From assembly GCA_021779195.1 (NCBI GenBank), contig JAJYBB010000011.1:35390-99389 (forward strand): a stretch of 64,000 bases of DNA, written 5' to 3'. The first letter of the stretch is position 1. The number at the start of each line of letters is the position of its first letter. Positions 40,123 through 48,608 of the stretch are shown here, piece after piece. The position numbers and the translations under genes are program-made. This DNA is from Bacteroidota bacterium. Its GTDB lineage: Bacteria > Bacteroidota > Bacteroidia > Bacteroidales > Paludibacteraceae. Below the pieces are notes generated by a model. The model worked only from the letters and a program-made list of their open reading frames with translations. It made no database searches and was not told the origin of the DNA.

Positions 40123-40169
40123 GTAATTTTTGATATTATGACCGTAATTTTTGATACTAATTTTTGATA
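40123..40169. repeat. Three direct copies of TAATTTTTGATA upstream of the PUL
   Basis: Copies begin at 40124, 40145 and 40158 (GTAATTTTTGATA, GTAATTTTTGATA, CTAATTTTTGATA). Confidence 0.7.
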
Positions 40170-40688
40170 AACTGCTAATTATTAGATCAAAATAGACTGA
40201 ATATAAAAATGTAATAATTATAAATAATATTTCCAGATGTTTAATTAACATATTTAATAAATTTAAAAAAATCAAATACTTAATGTAATTTTTGTCAGTA
40301 ATGTGTTTTGTTGAAACGTCAATAAAAGTACCGATATATTAGTTTTAAAATTTGCAAGTTTGTTGCGATTCCTCTTTTGATTGAAAATTCAGGTTAACAG
40401 TGATATAAATGAAGTCTGCAGGTCAAAGCGAAACTATTATTAACGGTTAAATTTTAAAAATTGACTCTATTTTAACGTAATTTCTTTTCATAATGGGTGC
40501 AAAAATTAAAAATTTTGAAGAGAGTTCTTGTATGAACAATGTTGATTGTATATATTGGTAAATGAGAAGTATATTGCGGGAAAATGGGCTTTGCAACGAA
40601 CGAAGGACAGACAATGTCTGGGCTCTAAAAATGGAGCATTAATAAATACCAATAAAGTGATTCGCATTAAATTCTTTGAAATATGTTG

Positions 40689-40943
40689 TTATGAAGAAGT
40701 TTGATAAGGCTGACATTTTTTTTTGTAAGTTATTAAATTTAGATTTAATACGTACATTTTGTCGGGATTAATCCCAAGCAACCCTACAAAATTTCTTTTC
40801 CATTCCTTTTCAAAGCAATAATTTAAATCGTTTAAATTGTTGCCGTACTCAATAATTGGAAGCGCTTTGAAGGGAAAATCATGTAGTTTTACCGGAATAA
40901 AATTTGCTTGATATTTATTTGAAATTAATGTACTTATTGAATT
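40689..40943 (-). pseudogene. Unassigned 84-codon coding-like fragment with no start codon near its beginning
   Basis: Manual translation: NSISTLISNKYQANFIPVKLHDFPFKALPIIEYGNNLNDLNYCFEKEWKRNFVGLLGINPDKMYVLNLNLITYKKKCQPYQTSS*; the only Met is near the C-terminus. Confidence 0.45.
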
Positions 40944-40989
40944 TTATTAGGTGCTAAACAAGAATTGTATTATTATCGAAATAAATACG

Positions 40990-40997
40990 TAATTTTG
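40990..40997 (+). promoter_or_regulatory. Bacteroidetes -7 element (TAATTTTG)
   Basis: TAnnTTTG match upstream of the small membrane protein. Confidence 0.5.
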
Positions 40998-41077
40998 GAG
41001 CGTGAATCTCAATCGGTTTCCGCTGAGTTTTACATGTGCTATTTTCATCGTTATTTCACCCTTTAAAATGTATTATC

Positions 41078-41299
41078 ATGAATAATCTTGCAAACTTTCA
41101 TTGGAAAATGGAACCCTACGAAGTTTTAATCGTCATTTTGATTTTATGGGAATTTATATGGAAAATGATCGCCTTGTGGAAAACGGGCAGAAGGAATCAA
41201 TTAGTTTGGTTCATTTGTATTGCCGTGTTTAATACCGTTGGAATTTTACCTATTATTTATTTATTGATTCACAGGAAAAAAGAACCGGTAGAGAATTAA
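41078..41299 (+). CDS. Small membrane protein (DUF5652-like)
   Basis: Two TM segments: EVLIVILILWEFIWKMIALWKTGRRNQLVWFICIAVFNTVGILPIIYLLIHRKK. Met at 41078 preferred over 41036. Confidence 0.75.
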   Translation: MNNLANFHWKMEPYEVLIVILILWEFIWKMIALWKTGRRNQLVWFICIAVFNTVGILPIIYLLIHRKKEPVEN

Positions 41300-41391
41300 A
41301 TGATTATTGTTAAAACGGTGTTGAGCCGCAAAATTGAAACAAAACCGAACATTTATTTATCAAAGTGGTTGTAATATCAGAAAGTTATTAT

Positions 41392-41399
41392 TACTTTTG
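41392..41399 (+). promoter_or_regulatory. Bacteroidetes -7 element (TACTTTTG) of the phe operon, with a TTG at ~41369 in the -33 region
   Basis: TAnnTTTG match with ~20 bp spacing to an upstream TTG. Confidence 0.6.
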
Positions 41400-41428
41400 C
41401 AGCGTCAAACAAAATAAGACAATTTAAT

Positions 41429-41479
41429 ATGAACCGATTTTTTACATATTTTTATTTTTACTTTTACTTTAGCAGGTGA
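41429..41479 (+). CDS. pheL: Phe/Tyr-rich leader peptide of the pheA attenuator
   Basis: ATG AAC CGA TTT TTT ACA TAT TTT TAT TTT TAC TTT TAC TTT AGC AGG TGA = MNRFFTYFYFYFYFSR*; 10 of 16 residues are Phe/Tyr; upstream of pheA. Confidence 0.88.
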   Translation: MNRFFTYFYFYFYFSR

Positions 41480-41538
41480 GAGCAGGGGTTTATTTATGTA
41501 AAAAGAAAAGCTATAACTAATAAATGAAAATCCTGCTC
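41480..41538 (+). promoter_or_regulatory. Antiterminator pairing of the pheA attenuator
   Basis: GAGCAGG (41480-41486) is the exact reverse complement of CCTGCTC (41532-41538), the 5' arm of the terminator. Confidence 0.75.
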
Positions 41539-41560
41539 AACAAAAGAGTGGGATTTTTTT
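41528..41560 (+). terminator. Attenuator terminator upstream of pheA
   Basis: AAATCCTGCTC-AACAAAA-GAGTGGGATTT (11-bp stem with two G-U pairs), continuing into a 7-T run. Confidence 0.88.
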
Positions 41561-41676
41561 ATTTTTAAAGTGAATTAATCGGTTGGAATCAATTTGAAAA
41601 TTTTTGCAATAGGAAGAATAATTAAAGCCTGCGATAAAAATGGCATAATCCAATGGCAGGTCTAATAAATACAAAC

Positions 41677-42522
41677 ATGAAACGAGTAGCAATTCAAGGA
41701 GGAGTGGGGTCGTATCACGGCATTGCCGCCGAAAATTTTTTTGAAGATGAGGCTGTCGAACTGATTCCATGTAATACTTTTCGGGATCTTTTCAAAGTAA
41801 TAAAAAAGGAACCCAATGCAGTCGGTATCATGGCGATAGAGAATACGATAGCCGGAAGTTTATTACCAAACTACGAGCTTTTGCGAGAACATCACTATCC
41901 CATTGCCGGCGAATATAAATTGCGGATTTCGCACTGTTTGGCAGCATTGCACGGACAAACCATTCACGACATCAGGGAAATTCAATCGCATCCGATTGCC
42001 CTTATGCAATGTGGCGATTTTTTGGATACTTTGCCCGGTGTAAAAGTGATAGAACACGAAGATACTGCGCTTGCAGCCCGCGACATTGCACAACAAAATC
42101 TAATGGGAAGTGCAGCTATTTGTAGCGAACGTGCAGCCGAGATTTATGGATTGAATATTCTGGCAAAAGGAATCGAAACAAACAAACGTAATTTTACCCG
42201 TTTTTTGATTTTTGGAAATGCATGGGTGGTGGAAGATATTCATAAAGACGATGCGATAAATAAAGCTTCTATCGTTTTCACCTTGCCACATGCCGAGGGT
42301 AGCTTGTCGAAAGTATTGTCGGTTTTCTCATTTTATGACATTAATCTGACCAAGATTCAATCCTTACCGATTATTGGTCGTGAGTGGGAATATCAGTTTT
42401 ATGTCGATTTTAAATTCGAACATTTAGAACGATATAAACAAGCCATATCGGCTATTAAGCCATTAATCAACGAGTTGAAAAACTTAGGTGAATATCCTGA
42501 AGGAATGACTCCGAATGAGTAA
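41677..42522 (+). CDS. pheA: Prephenate dehydratase with C-terminal ACT domain
   Basis: VAIQGGVGSYHGIAAENFF...AIENTIAGSLLPNYELLRE...GIETNKRNFTRFLIFG...LTKIQSLPIIGREWEYQFYVDF; start Met at 41677 preferred over 41653. Confidence 0.95.
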   Translation: MKRVAIQGGVGSYHGIAAENFFEDEAVELIPCNTFRDLFKVIKKEPNAVGIMAIENTIAGSLLPNYELLREHHYPIAGEYKLRISHCLAALHGQTIHDIREIQSHPIALMQCGDFLDTLPGVKVIEHEDTALAARDIAQQNLMGSAAICSERAAEIYGLNILAKGIETNKRNFTRFLIFGNAWVVEDIHKDDAINKASIVFTLPHAEGSLSKVLSVFSFYDINLTKIQSLPIIGREWEYQFYVDFKFEHLERYKQAISAIKPLINELKNLGEYPEGMTPNE

Positions 42523-42589
42523 TTGTAAATAAATATCTAATATTTCATTGTTTGTAATTGAGAATGAATGAATTTAAACCGCATAAAAA

Positions 42590-43756
42590 ATGAAATCTAT
42601 CATACCTGCTGATCGTCTGAAAACAATAAGCGAATATTATTTCTCCACTAAATTGAAAGAAGTAGCTGAAATGAATGCCCGGGGACTGAATGTAATCAGT
42701 CTTGGCATCGGAAGTCCCGATTTACCTCCTTCGAAAGAAACTGTAGAAGCATTATGCCGTTCGGCTGCCGAAGCAAATGTACATGGGTATCAGCCTTATG
42801 TGGGCATTCCTGAATTACGCAAGGCTTTTGCTGATTGGTACAAAAAATGGTTTTCGGTGGACTTGAATGCCTCAACTGAGATTCAACCGCTTATCGGATC
42901 GAAAGAAGGGGTATTGCATATTTCTATGGCATTTCTCAATACAGGGGATGGCGTATTAGTTCCAAATCCGGGTTATCCCACTTATTCATCGGTTAGTACG
43001 TTGGTTCAAGCGAAAGTAATTCCTTACGATTTAGATGAAAATAACGACTGGCAACCTGATTTCGATGCCATTGAAAAACTGGATCTTTCAAACGTAAAAC
43101 TGATGTGGGTAAATTATCCGAATATGCCTACCGGTGCATCAGCCACTCCCGAGTTATTCGCCCGGTTGGTAGAGTTTGGGAAAAAACATGGCATTGTCAT
43201 TGTCAACGATAATCCGTACAGTTTTATTTTGAATGAAAATCGGTTGAGCATTTTACAGGTGGAAGGTGCCAAAGATATTTGTATTGAGTTAAATTCCATG
43301 AGTAAATCGCATAATATGCCGGGCTGGCGTATGGGCATGCTGGCTTCGAATGCGCAATTTGTGGAATGGGTGCTCAAAGTGAAAAGCAATATTGACAGCG
43401 GACAGTTTAAACCCATGCAGTTAGCTGCAGTGGCAGCTATGAATAATTCAGAAGAATGGCACAGGGAAATGAATGTAAAAGTATATAAAAACCGACGTGT
43501 AATAGCCGAAAATATTCTGAAAACACTAGGTTGTACACTCGATGAAAAGCAAGTAGGGATGTTTCTTTGGGGAAAAATACCTGACAACTATAAAGATAGC
43601 GGTGAACTTGCAGACAAGGTTTTGCATGAATCACGAGTATTTATTACTCCAGGATTTATTTTTGGAGATAAAGGAACCCGATTTGTGCGACTTTCGCTGT
43701 GTGCCAATGAAAAAATGCTTGGAGAAGCGCTTGAAAGAATTAGGTTGATGTGTTGA
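42590..43756 (+). CDS. PLP-dependent class I/II aminotransferase
   Basis: VISLGIGSPDLPPSKETVEAL...NPGYPTYSS...NYPNMPTGA...NSMSKSHNMPGWRMGM. Confidence 0.93.
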   Translation: MKSIIPADRLKTISEYYFSTKLKEVAEMNARGLNVISLGIGSPDLPPSKETVEALCRSAAEANVHGYQPYVGIPELRKAFADWYKKWFSVDLNASTEIQPLIGSKEGVLHISMAFLNTGDGVLVPNPGYPTYSSVSTLVQAKVIPYDLDENNDWQPDFDAIEKLDLSNVKLMWVNYPNMPTGASATPELFARLVEFGKKHGIVIVNDNPYSFILNENRLSILQVEGAKDICIELNSMSKSHNMPGWRMGMLASNAQFVEWVLKVKSNIDSGQFKPMQLAAVAAMNNSEEWHREMNVKVYKNRRVIAENILKTLGCTLDEKQVGMFLWGKIPDNYKDSGELADKVLHESRVFITPGFIFGDKGTRFVRLSLCANEKMLGEALERIRLMC

Positions 43757-43826
43757 GTTGTAGGGTAGCGCATCGGTTCACTGATATTTAATATGAATTG
43801 TTAATGTTTAAAATGTAAATAGAGAT

Positions 43827-44891
43827 ATGGAATTCGAATCAATTTTATTGCCGGGAGTAGATGCCAAGCGTCCATGGATTATTGCCGGACCTTGCAGCGC
43901 TGAGACAGAAGAACAAGTGATGGAAACTGCCCGTGGATTAGCAGCCCGTGGCATAAAAATTTTCCGTGCTGGAATATGGAAACCACGCACCAAACCGGGC
44001 GGTTTTGAAGGAATAGGAGCAAAGGGATTACCCTGGTTACAGCGCGTTCAGTCGGAATTAGGGATGTATACTGCCGTGGAAGTAGCCACTGCGAAGCATG
44101 TGCGTGAATGTTTGGCGCACAACGTCGATATTTTATGGATTGGTGCACGCACAACAGCAAATCCCTTTGCCGTGCAGGAAATTGCAGATGCACTTGAAGG
44201 AATCGATATTCCCGTTTTAATTAAAAATCCGGTTAATCCTGATCTAGATTTGTGGATTGGGGCTATTGAACGTGTTTACAATGCAGGCATTCGTCGAATG
44301 GCGGCTATCCACAGAGGATTCAGTACCTTCGACAAAAAAATATACCGCAATCTGCCCCAATGGCATATTCCAATTGAATTGCACCGCCAGCTGCCGAATA
44401 TCCCCATCATCTGCGACCCGAGTCATATTGGTGGCAAGCGCGAGCTGATTGCTCCACTTTGTCAGCAAGCCATGGATTTAAATTTCGATGGGTTGATTGT
44501 CGAGTCACATTGTAATCCGGATAAAGCATGGAGTGATGCAGCGCAACAAGTTACACCCGATGTATTGGAATTTATACTGAACACCCTTGTCATTCGTGAT
44601 ACTACGCAAACAACTGAGAATCTTTCGGCTTTGCGACGTCAGATAGATGAGTTAGACGATAATCTCTTGGAATTATTGGCAAAACGGATGCGTGTTTCGA
44701 TAGAAATCGGGCAATATAAGAAAGAGCACAGCATGCCGATCCTGCAAGCTCAGCGTTATGATGAAATTCTGCAAAATCGGATTGCACAAGCTGAAAAAAT
44801 GGGGATGGCGGGCGATTTTATGAAATCGGTATTGGTTGCGATTCACGAAGAGTCTGTACGTCAGCAAATGGAAGTTATGAAACAAACTTGA
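43827..44891 (+). CDS. Bifunctional 3-deoxy-7-phosphoheptulonate synthase / chorismate mutase
   Basis: PWIIAGPCSAETEEQV...FRAGIWKPRTKPGGFEGIG...CDPSHIGGKRELI; C-terminal chorismate mutase II (LRRQIDELDDNLLELLAKRMRVSIEIGQYKKEH). Confidence 0.96.
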   Translation: MEFESILLPGVDAKRPWIIAGPCSAETEEQVMETARGLAARGIKIFRAGIWKPRTKPGGFEGIGAKGLPWLQRVQSELGMYTAVEVATAKHVRECLAHNVDILWIGARTTANPFAVQEIADALEGIDIPVLIKNPVNPDLDLWIGAIERVYNAGIRRMAAIHRGFSTFDKKIYRNLPQWHIPIELHRQLPNIPIICDPSHIGGKRELIAPLCQQAMDLNFDGLIVESHCNPDKAWSDAAQQVTPDVLEFILNTLVIRDTTQTTENLSALRRQIDELDDNLLELLAKRMRVSIEIGQYKKEHSMPILQAQRYDEILQNRIAQAEKMGMAGDFMKSVLVAIHEESVRQQMEVMKQT

Positions 44892-44920
44892 GGCACCTGC
44901 TGTATGTTACGCAATAATAA

Positions 44921-44981
44921 TTAGATATTTAAAAAGGCGAAAAATGGATTTAATCCGTCTTTCGCCTTTTTAAATATCTAA
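44921..44981. terminator. Bidirectional terminator between convergent genes, 22-bp perfect stem
   Basis: TTAGATATTTAAAAAGGCGAAA ... TTTCGCCTTTTTAAATATCTAA. Confidence 0.92.
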
Positions 44982-44997
44982 TTTTCAAATATTTGCA

Positions 44998-46416
44998 TCA
45001 TTCGTGAGCACCCATTTTCAACATATTAATTTCGCGTTCGTTCAAAAAACGATATTTACCACGGGGTAAATTCTTTTTAGTTAAGCCGGCAAAATAAACC
45101 CGATCTAATCGAATCACTTTGTAGCCTAATTTTTCAAAGATTCGTCGTACGATTCTATTTTGACCTGAATGGATCTCGATACCTACCTGACGCAAGTCAT
45201 CTTCTTTTACAAATTCGAGCGCATCAGCTACTACCTGACCATCTTCAAATTCGATCCCCGACATAATCGTCTCGAAATCATCTTTCTCTAATGGTTTATC
45301 AAGGGTGGCATGGTATATTTTTTTCTTAACAAATTTAGGATGTGTGAGTTTCGATGCCAAATCACCATCGTTCGTCAACAGTAATACGCCAGTTGTATTG
45401 CGATCTAATCGTCCAACGGGATAAATTCGTTCACTGCAAGCATTTTTTACTAAATCGAGCACCGTGAGCCTGTCATGCGTATCCTCGGAGGTGGTAACGC
45501 AATCTTTGGGTTTGTTCAGCAGTAAATATACTTTTCGTTCGGAGTGAATGGTTTGATCGTGAAACATTACCTTATCAGTAGGGTTAACTTTAACACCCAT
45601 TTCGACAACAATTTGTCCGTTTACCGAAATAACACCGGCTTTGATAAATTCATCAGCTTCGCGCCGGGAACAAATACCGGCATTTGCCAGAAACTTATTT
45701 AACCGAACGGGTTTAGAAGGATCTATATTCTGTTTGTGAAATTCTACTTGTTTTTTCTGGCTGTATTTCGCATTGGGGTCATGACTGTCAATTCGTTTCC
45801 GTAGTGGTTTCCGATAGGTTGTTCCTTCATTATTATGATCGAAACGGGTTTCAACAAATCCAGGTTTTGGAAGTTCACCCGGTTTACGGAATGTTAATTT
45901 ATCGGGGCGGGCATCATTATCCGTATTGTATCGAGGACGTGCACTTCGGTTATCGGTACGATTTTCCCATGGTTTGCGTTCTCCATTTCCGCGATTTTCA
46001 TTTGTTTCCCAAGGTTTCTTTGTCCCGAACGAAGTTCTGTCATCCCTGCGTTCATAAGGTTTACGTTCTCCATCCCTGCGTTCATAAGGTTTGCGTTCGC
46101 CATCCCTGCGTTCATAAGGTTTGCGTTCGCCATCCCGAGATTCATATGGCCTCCGTTCATAAGACGGGCGATCGTTTTTAAGTTGAAAGGAGCGTTTTTC
46201 ACTTGTAGCCGGGCGATTCTCAGTATTGCTTTGGGAATTGTTTTTTTCAGGAGTTCGATGATCACTGTAATCACGTTTTCCGGTACTAAATTTAGTTGCA
46301 CCTCTTGCACCTTTTAATATCGATTTCACATCGCGTTTCTCAAAAGGTTTACCATCACGGCCGGCACCGGAATTCGACCTTGGTTTCGAATTTCCTTGCC
46401 ATTTTTCATTATTCAT
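44998..46416 (-). CDS. rluB: RluB/RsuA-family pseudouridine synthase with long basic repetitive N-terminal extension
   Basis: S4 domain (VRLNKFLANAGICSRREADEFIKAGVISVNGQIV) and catalytic (IYPVGRLDRNTTGVLLLTNDGDLASKLTHPK). Confidence 0.92.
   Translation of the reverse strand: MNNEKWQGNSKPRSNSGAGRDGKPFEKRDVKSILKGARGATKFSTGKRDYSDHRTPEKNNSQSNTENRPATSEKRSFQLKNDRPSYERRPYESRDGERKPYERRDGERKPYERRDGERKPYERRDDRTSFGTKKPWETNENRGNGERKPWENRTDNRSARPRYNTDNDARPDKLTFRKPGELPKPGFVETRFDHNNEGTTYRKPLRKRIDSHDPNAKYSQKKQVEFHKQNIDPSKPVRLNKFLANAGICSRREADEFIKAGVISVNGQIVVEMGVKVNPTDKVMFHDQTIHSERKVYLLLNKPKDCVTTSEDTHDRLTVLDLVKNACSERIYPVGRLDRNTTGVLLLTNDGDLASKLTHPKFVKKKIYHATLDKPLEKDDFETIMSGIEFEDGQVVADALEFVKEDDLRQVGIEIHSGQNRIVRRIFEKLGYKVIRLDRVYFAGLTKKNLPRGKYRFLNEREINMLKMGAHE
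46041..46160. repeat. 30-bp tandem repeat, 4 copies, within the rluB-like gene
   Basis: catccctgcgttcataaggtttgcgttcgc units at 46041, 46071, 46101 and (diverged) 46131, encoding the ~10-aa ERKPYERRDG unit. Confidence 0.9.
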
Positions 46417-46545
46417 TTTATTTCAGGGTTTAAAAAATATTTTGGGCTACAAAGGTCGCAAAAAATACTGAATAAATCACACATTTTTAGGATAAAAGAA
46501 ACTATATTCAAAAAAACGAGGTAGATCAGTTTCATTTTTAGAAAA

Positions 46546-46944
46546 TTATTTTTCATTTTCCATATTACTCAGGTAAATTTCGAGAGATTTAGCCGAAATA
46601 CGTATTTCCATCACGGTGAGTGCGAGTGATAAAATAAGCAACAGCAAAGCTAACCCGAAAATATATGCCGAAAGAATCTGCAATCCTATGTATATCAAAA
46701 ACATAGTTACTACGCATAAAAATAAACTGCCTACACCGAACAATTGCATGTTACGGGTAAGATACAATCGCCGGCGAAGATTGACGATTTGCGCGCGGGT
46801 AAGCGCCGAATGGTCTTCCATGTACCGGTCTTTTAGTGTCCGAACCAACTGGGCATACGATAAAAAACGATTGGTGTAAGCCAATAGTAATAATGAAATA
46901 GCTGAGAATAAGAATGTTGGTGTGATTAATGTGAGTTCTTGCAT
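46546..46944 (-). CDS. DUF2721 family membrane protein
   Basis: TPTFLFSAISLLLLAYTNRFLSYAQLVRTL...RRRLYLTRNMQLFGVGSLFLCVVTMFLIY. Confidence 0.82.
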   Translation of the reverse strand: MQELTLITPTFLFSAISLLLLAYTNRFLSYAQLVRTLKDRYMEDHSALTRAQIVNLRRRLYLTRNMQLFGVGSLFLCVVTMFLIYIGLQILSAYIFGLALLLLILSLALTVMEIRISAKSLEIYLSNMENEK

Positions 46945-46984
46945 AATTTTTCAGGGTTAAATGATTCGGAAAATGCAGGTTAAA

Positions 46985-48202
46985 TCATACACAATGTTGC
47001 GGACTGCTGATGTCTATTTTAGTTAATTCACCTAGTTTTTGTCCCAAATCGAGCAACGCGACGTAATTATCGGGTTTCAATCCTTGCTTTTCGTCGACAG
47101 TAAAATCGACTGATTGCCATTTCATGGTTTCAACAAAAGTAGTGAGACGTTTGACGGCGGCAGTTCCCCATGCATATGAGCCAAAACATGCAAATACATG
47201 ATTTTTTATGCCACGGATTTCGATTTTACGCAACAGCGATTCCACTTCTGGATATAGCTCATTGCTATAAGTTGGACTGCCCACGATCAATCCCCTGTAT
47301 TTAAAAATGTCGCGAAGGATTACTGAAGGATCAGATTTAGATACATTGTGAACGATAATATTTTTTACTCCAGCCCGAGCCACACCTTGTGCAACGGTTT
47401 CGGTCATTAATTCAGTATTCCCATACATTGAACCGTAAATAATTACAACACCTTCGGTCGTATTGTACCGACTCATTTGGTCATATAAGTCAACCACCTC
47501 GGTGATATGTTCTTTCCAAACCGGTCCGTGCGTGCTGCAAATTATTTCAATCTCGAGCGGAGTGAGTTTTTGCAACGCTTTTTGTACTGCTGATCCATAT
47601 TTTCCTACAATATTGGCATAATAGCGCACCATTTCATCCCAATATTTATCCACATTCATAGCTTCATCGAGCACGGCACCATCTAAATTTCCAAAAGATC
47701 CGAAAGCATCTCCCGAGAATAAAACGCTGGTTGTCAAATCATAAGTCATCATAGTTTCAGGCCAATGAACCATAGGAGTGAGCATAAACTGAAGTTTGTG
47801 TTCACCTATCGATATGGTTTCGCCATCTGTAATTTCTTTCAAATTTTCGGTTATACCATAAAAACCATGAATCATGCCTATGGTTTTTATGTTTCCAATG
47901 ATAATTAGTTCAGGATAATATTTGCGCAACAACCCGATCGAGCCTGAATGATCAGGTTCCATGTGATTGACAATCAGAAAGTCTAATTTTCTTCCCTGAA
48001 GTTGCGATTGTACTTTGCGCAAAAAAACATCGCCCATGGCAATATCAACGGTTTCAATCAAAGCTGTCTTTTTATCCATAATTAAATATGAATTGTATGA
48101 AACACCATTCGGCAAGGGAAGCATATTTTCAAATTTATGTTTTTGACGGTCATTAACGCCCACATAAAAAATATCTTTGGCTATTTGTTGATTCTGAAAC
48201 AT
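46985..48202 (-). CDS. FprA-family A-type flavoprotein (flavodiiron protein)
   Basis: NHMEPDHSGSIGLL...HWPETMMTYDLTTSVLFSGDAFGSFG...STHGPVWKEH; flavodoxin domain (VVIIYGSMYGNTELM). Confidence 0.95.
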   Translation of the reverse strand: MFQNQQIAKDIFYVGVNDRQKHKFENMLPLPNGVSYNSYLIMDKKTALIETVDIAMGDVFLRKVQSQLQGRKLDFLIVNHMEPDHSGSIGLLRKYYPELIIIGNIKTIGMIHGFYGITENLKEITDGETISIGEHKLQFMLTPMVHWPETMMTYDLTTSVLFSGDAFGSFGNLDGAVLDEAMNVDKYWDEMVRYYANIVGKYGSAVQKALQKLTPLEIEIICSTHGPVWKEHITEVVDLYDQMSRYNTTEGVVIIYGSMYGNTELMTETVAQGVARAGVKNIIVHNVSKSDPSVILRDIFKYRGLIVGSPTYSNELYPEVESLLRKIEIRGIKNHVFACFGSYAWGTAAVKRLTTFVETMKWQSVDFTVDEKQGLKPDNYVALLDLGQKLGELTKIDISSPQHCV

Positions 48203-48269
48203 GTATATTGAATTTTTTTATTAACGATTGATTTGTTTATCAAACTCATTACGAGTTCAAAGGTGACTG

Positions 48270-48277
48270 CAAAGATA
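48270..48277 (-). promoter_or_regulatory. Bacteroidetes -7 element (TATCTTTG on minus) for the flavodiiron gene
   Basis: CAAAGATA on +. Confidence 0.5.
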
Positions 48278-48608
48278 CGATATTTTTAAGATAGTTCGCC
48301 GTAATTTTAGTCATATAAAGTTTGAATTTATTCATAGATGTTTTCTGTGTTGAAGCCGTTAGATGATATTTACTAAAATAACTCGATTTTTTTTCAAATT
48401 CCGAACGTATTTTAGATTTTGTCTTTACGGGAGTTTTGCCCTGCAATTTTTGGAAATTTTCTTTTTCGTGATACGAAGAAACAGTTTTAAAAAGCAAATT
48501 TATAATGTCATAGTTTTAAAAATCAAGTCGTTTGCAGAACAGATACGTATATATCTCATTTCGTATAAATAACTTTGAGCGCACACAGTGCAAAGTTTTC
48601 TTTGTCGG

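Noticed and set aside
43114-43587. 157-aa minus-strand ORF inside the aminotransferase
   Set aside because: Antisense to a well-supported gene; typical shadow ORF.
46041-46160. Regular 30-bp repeats resembling a CRISPR array
   Set aside because: No spacers; units are contiguous and in frame within a coding region.
45804-46181. 125-aa plus-strand ORF with repeated HPCVHKVCVR
   Set aside because: Antisense shadow of the tandem repeats inside the rluB-like gene; no independent support.
48571-48598. AACTTTG...CAAAGTT inverted repeat downstream of umuC
   Set aside because: Short stem with a large loop and no clear T-tract; too weak to call a terminator.
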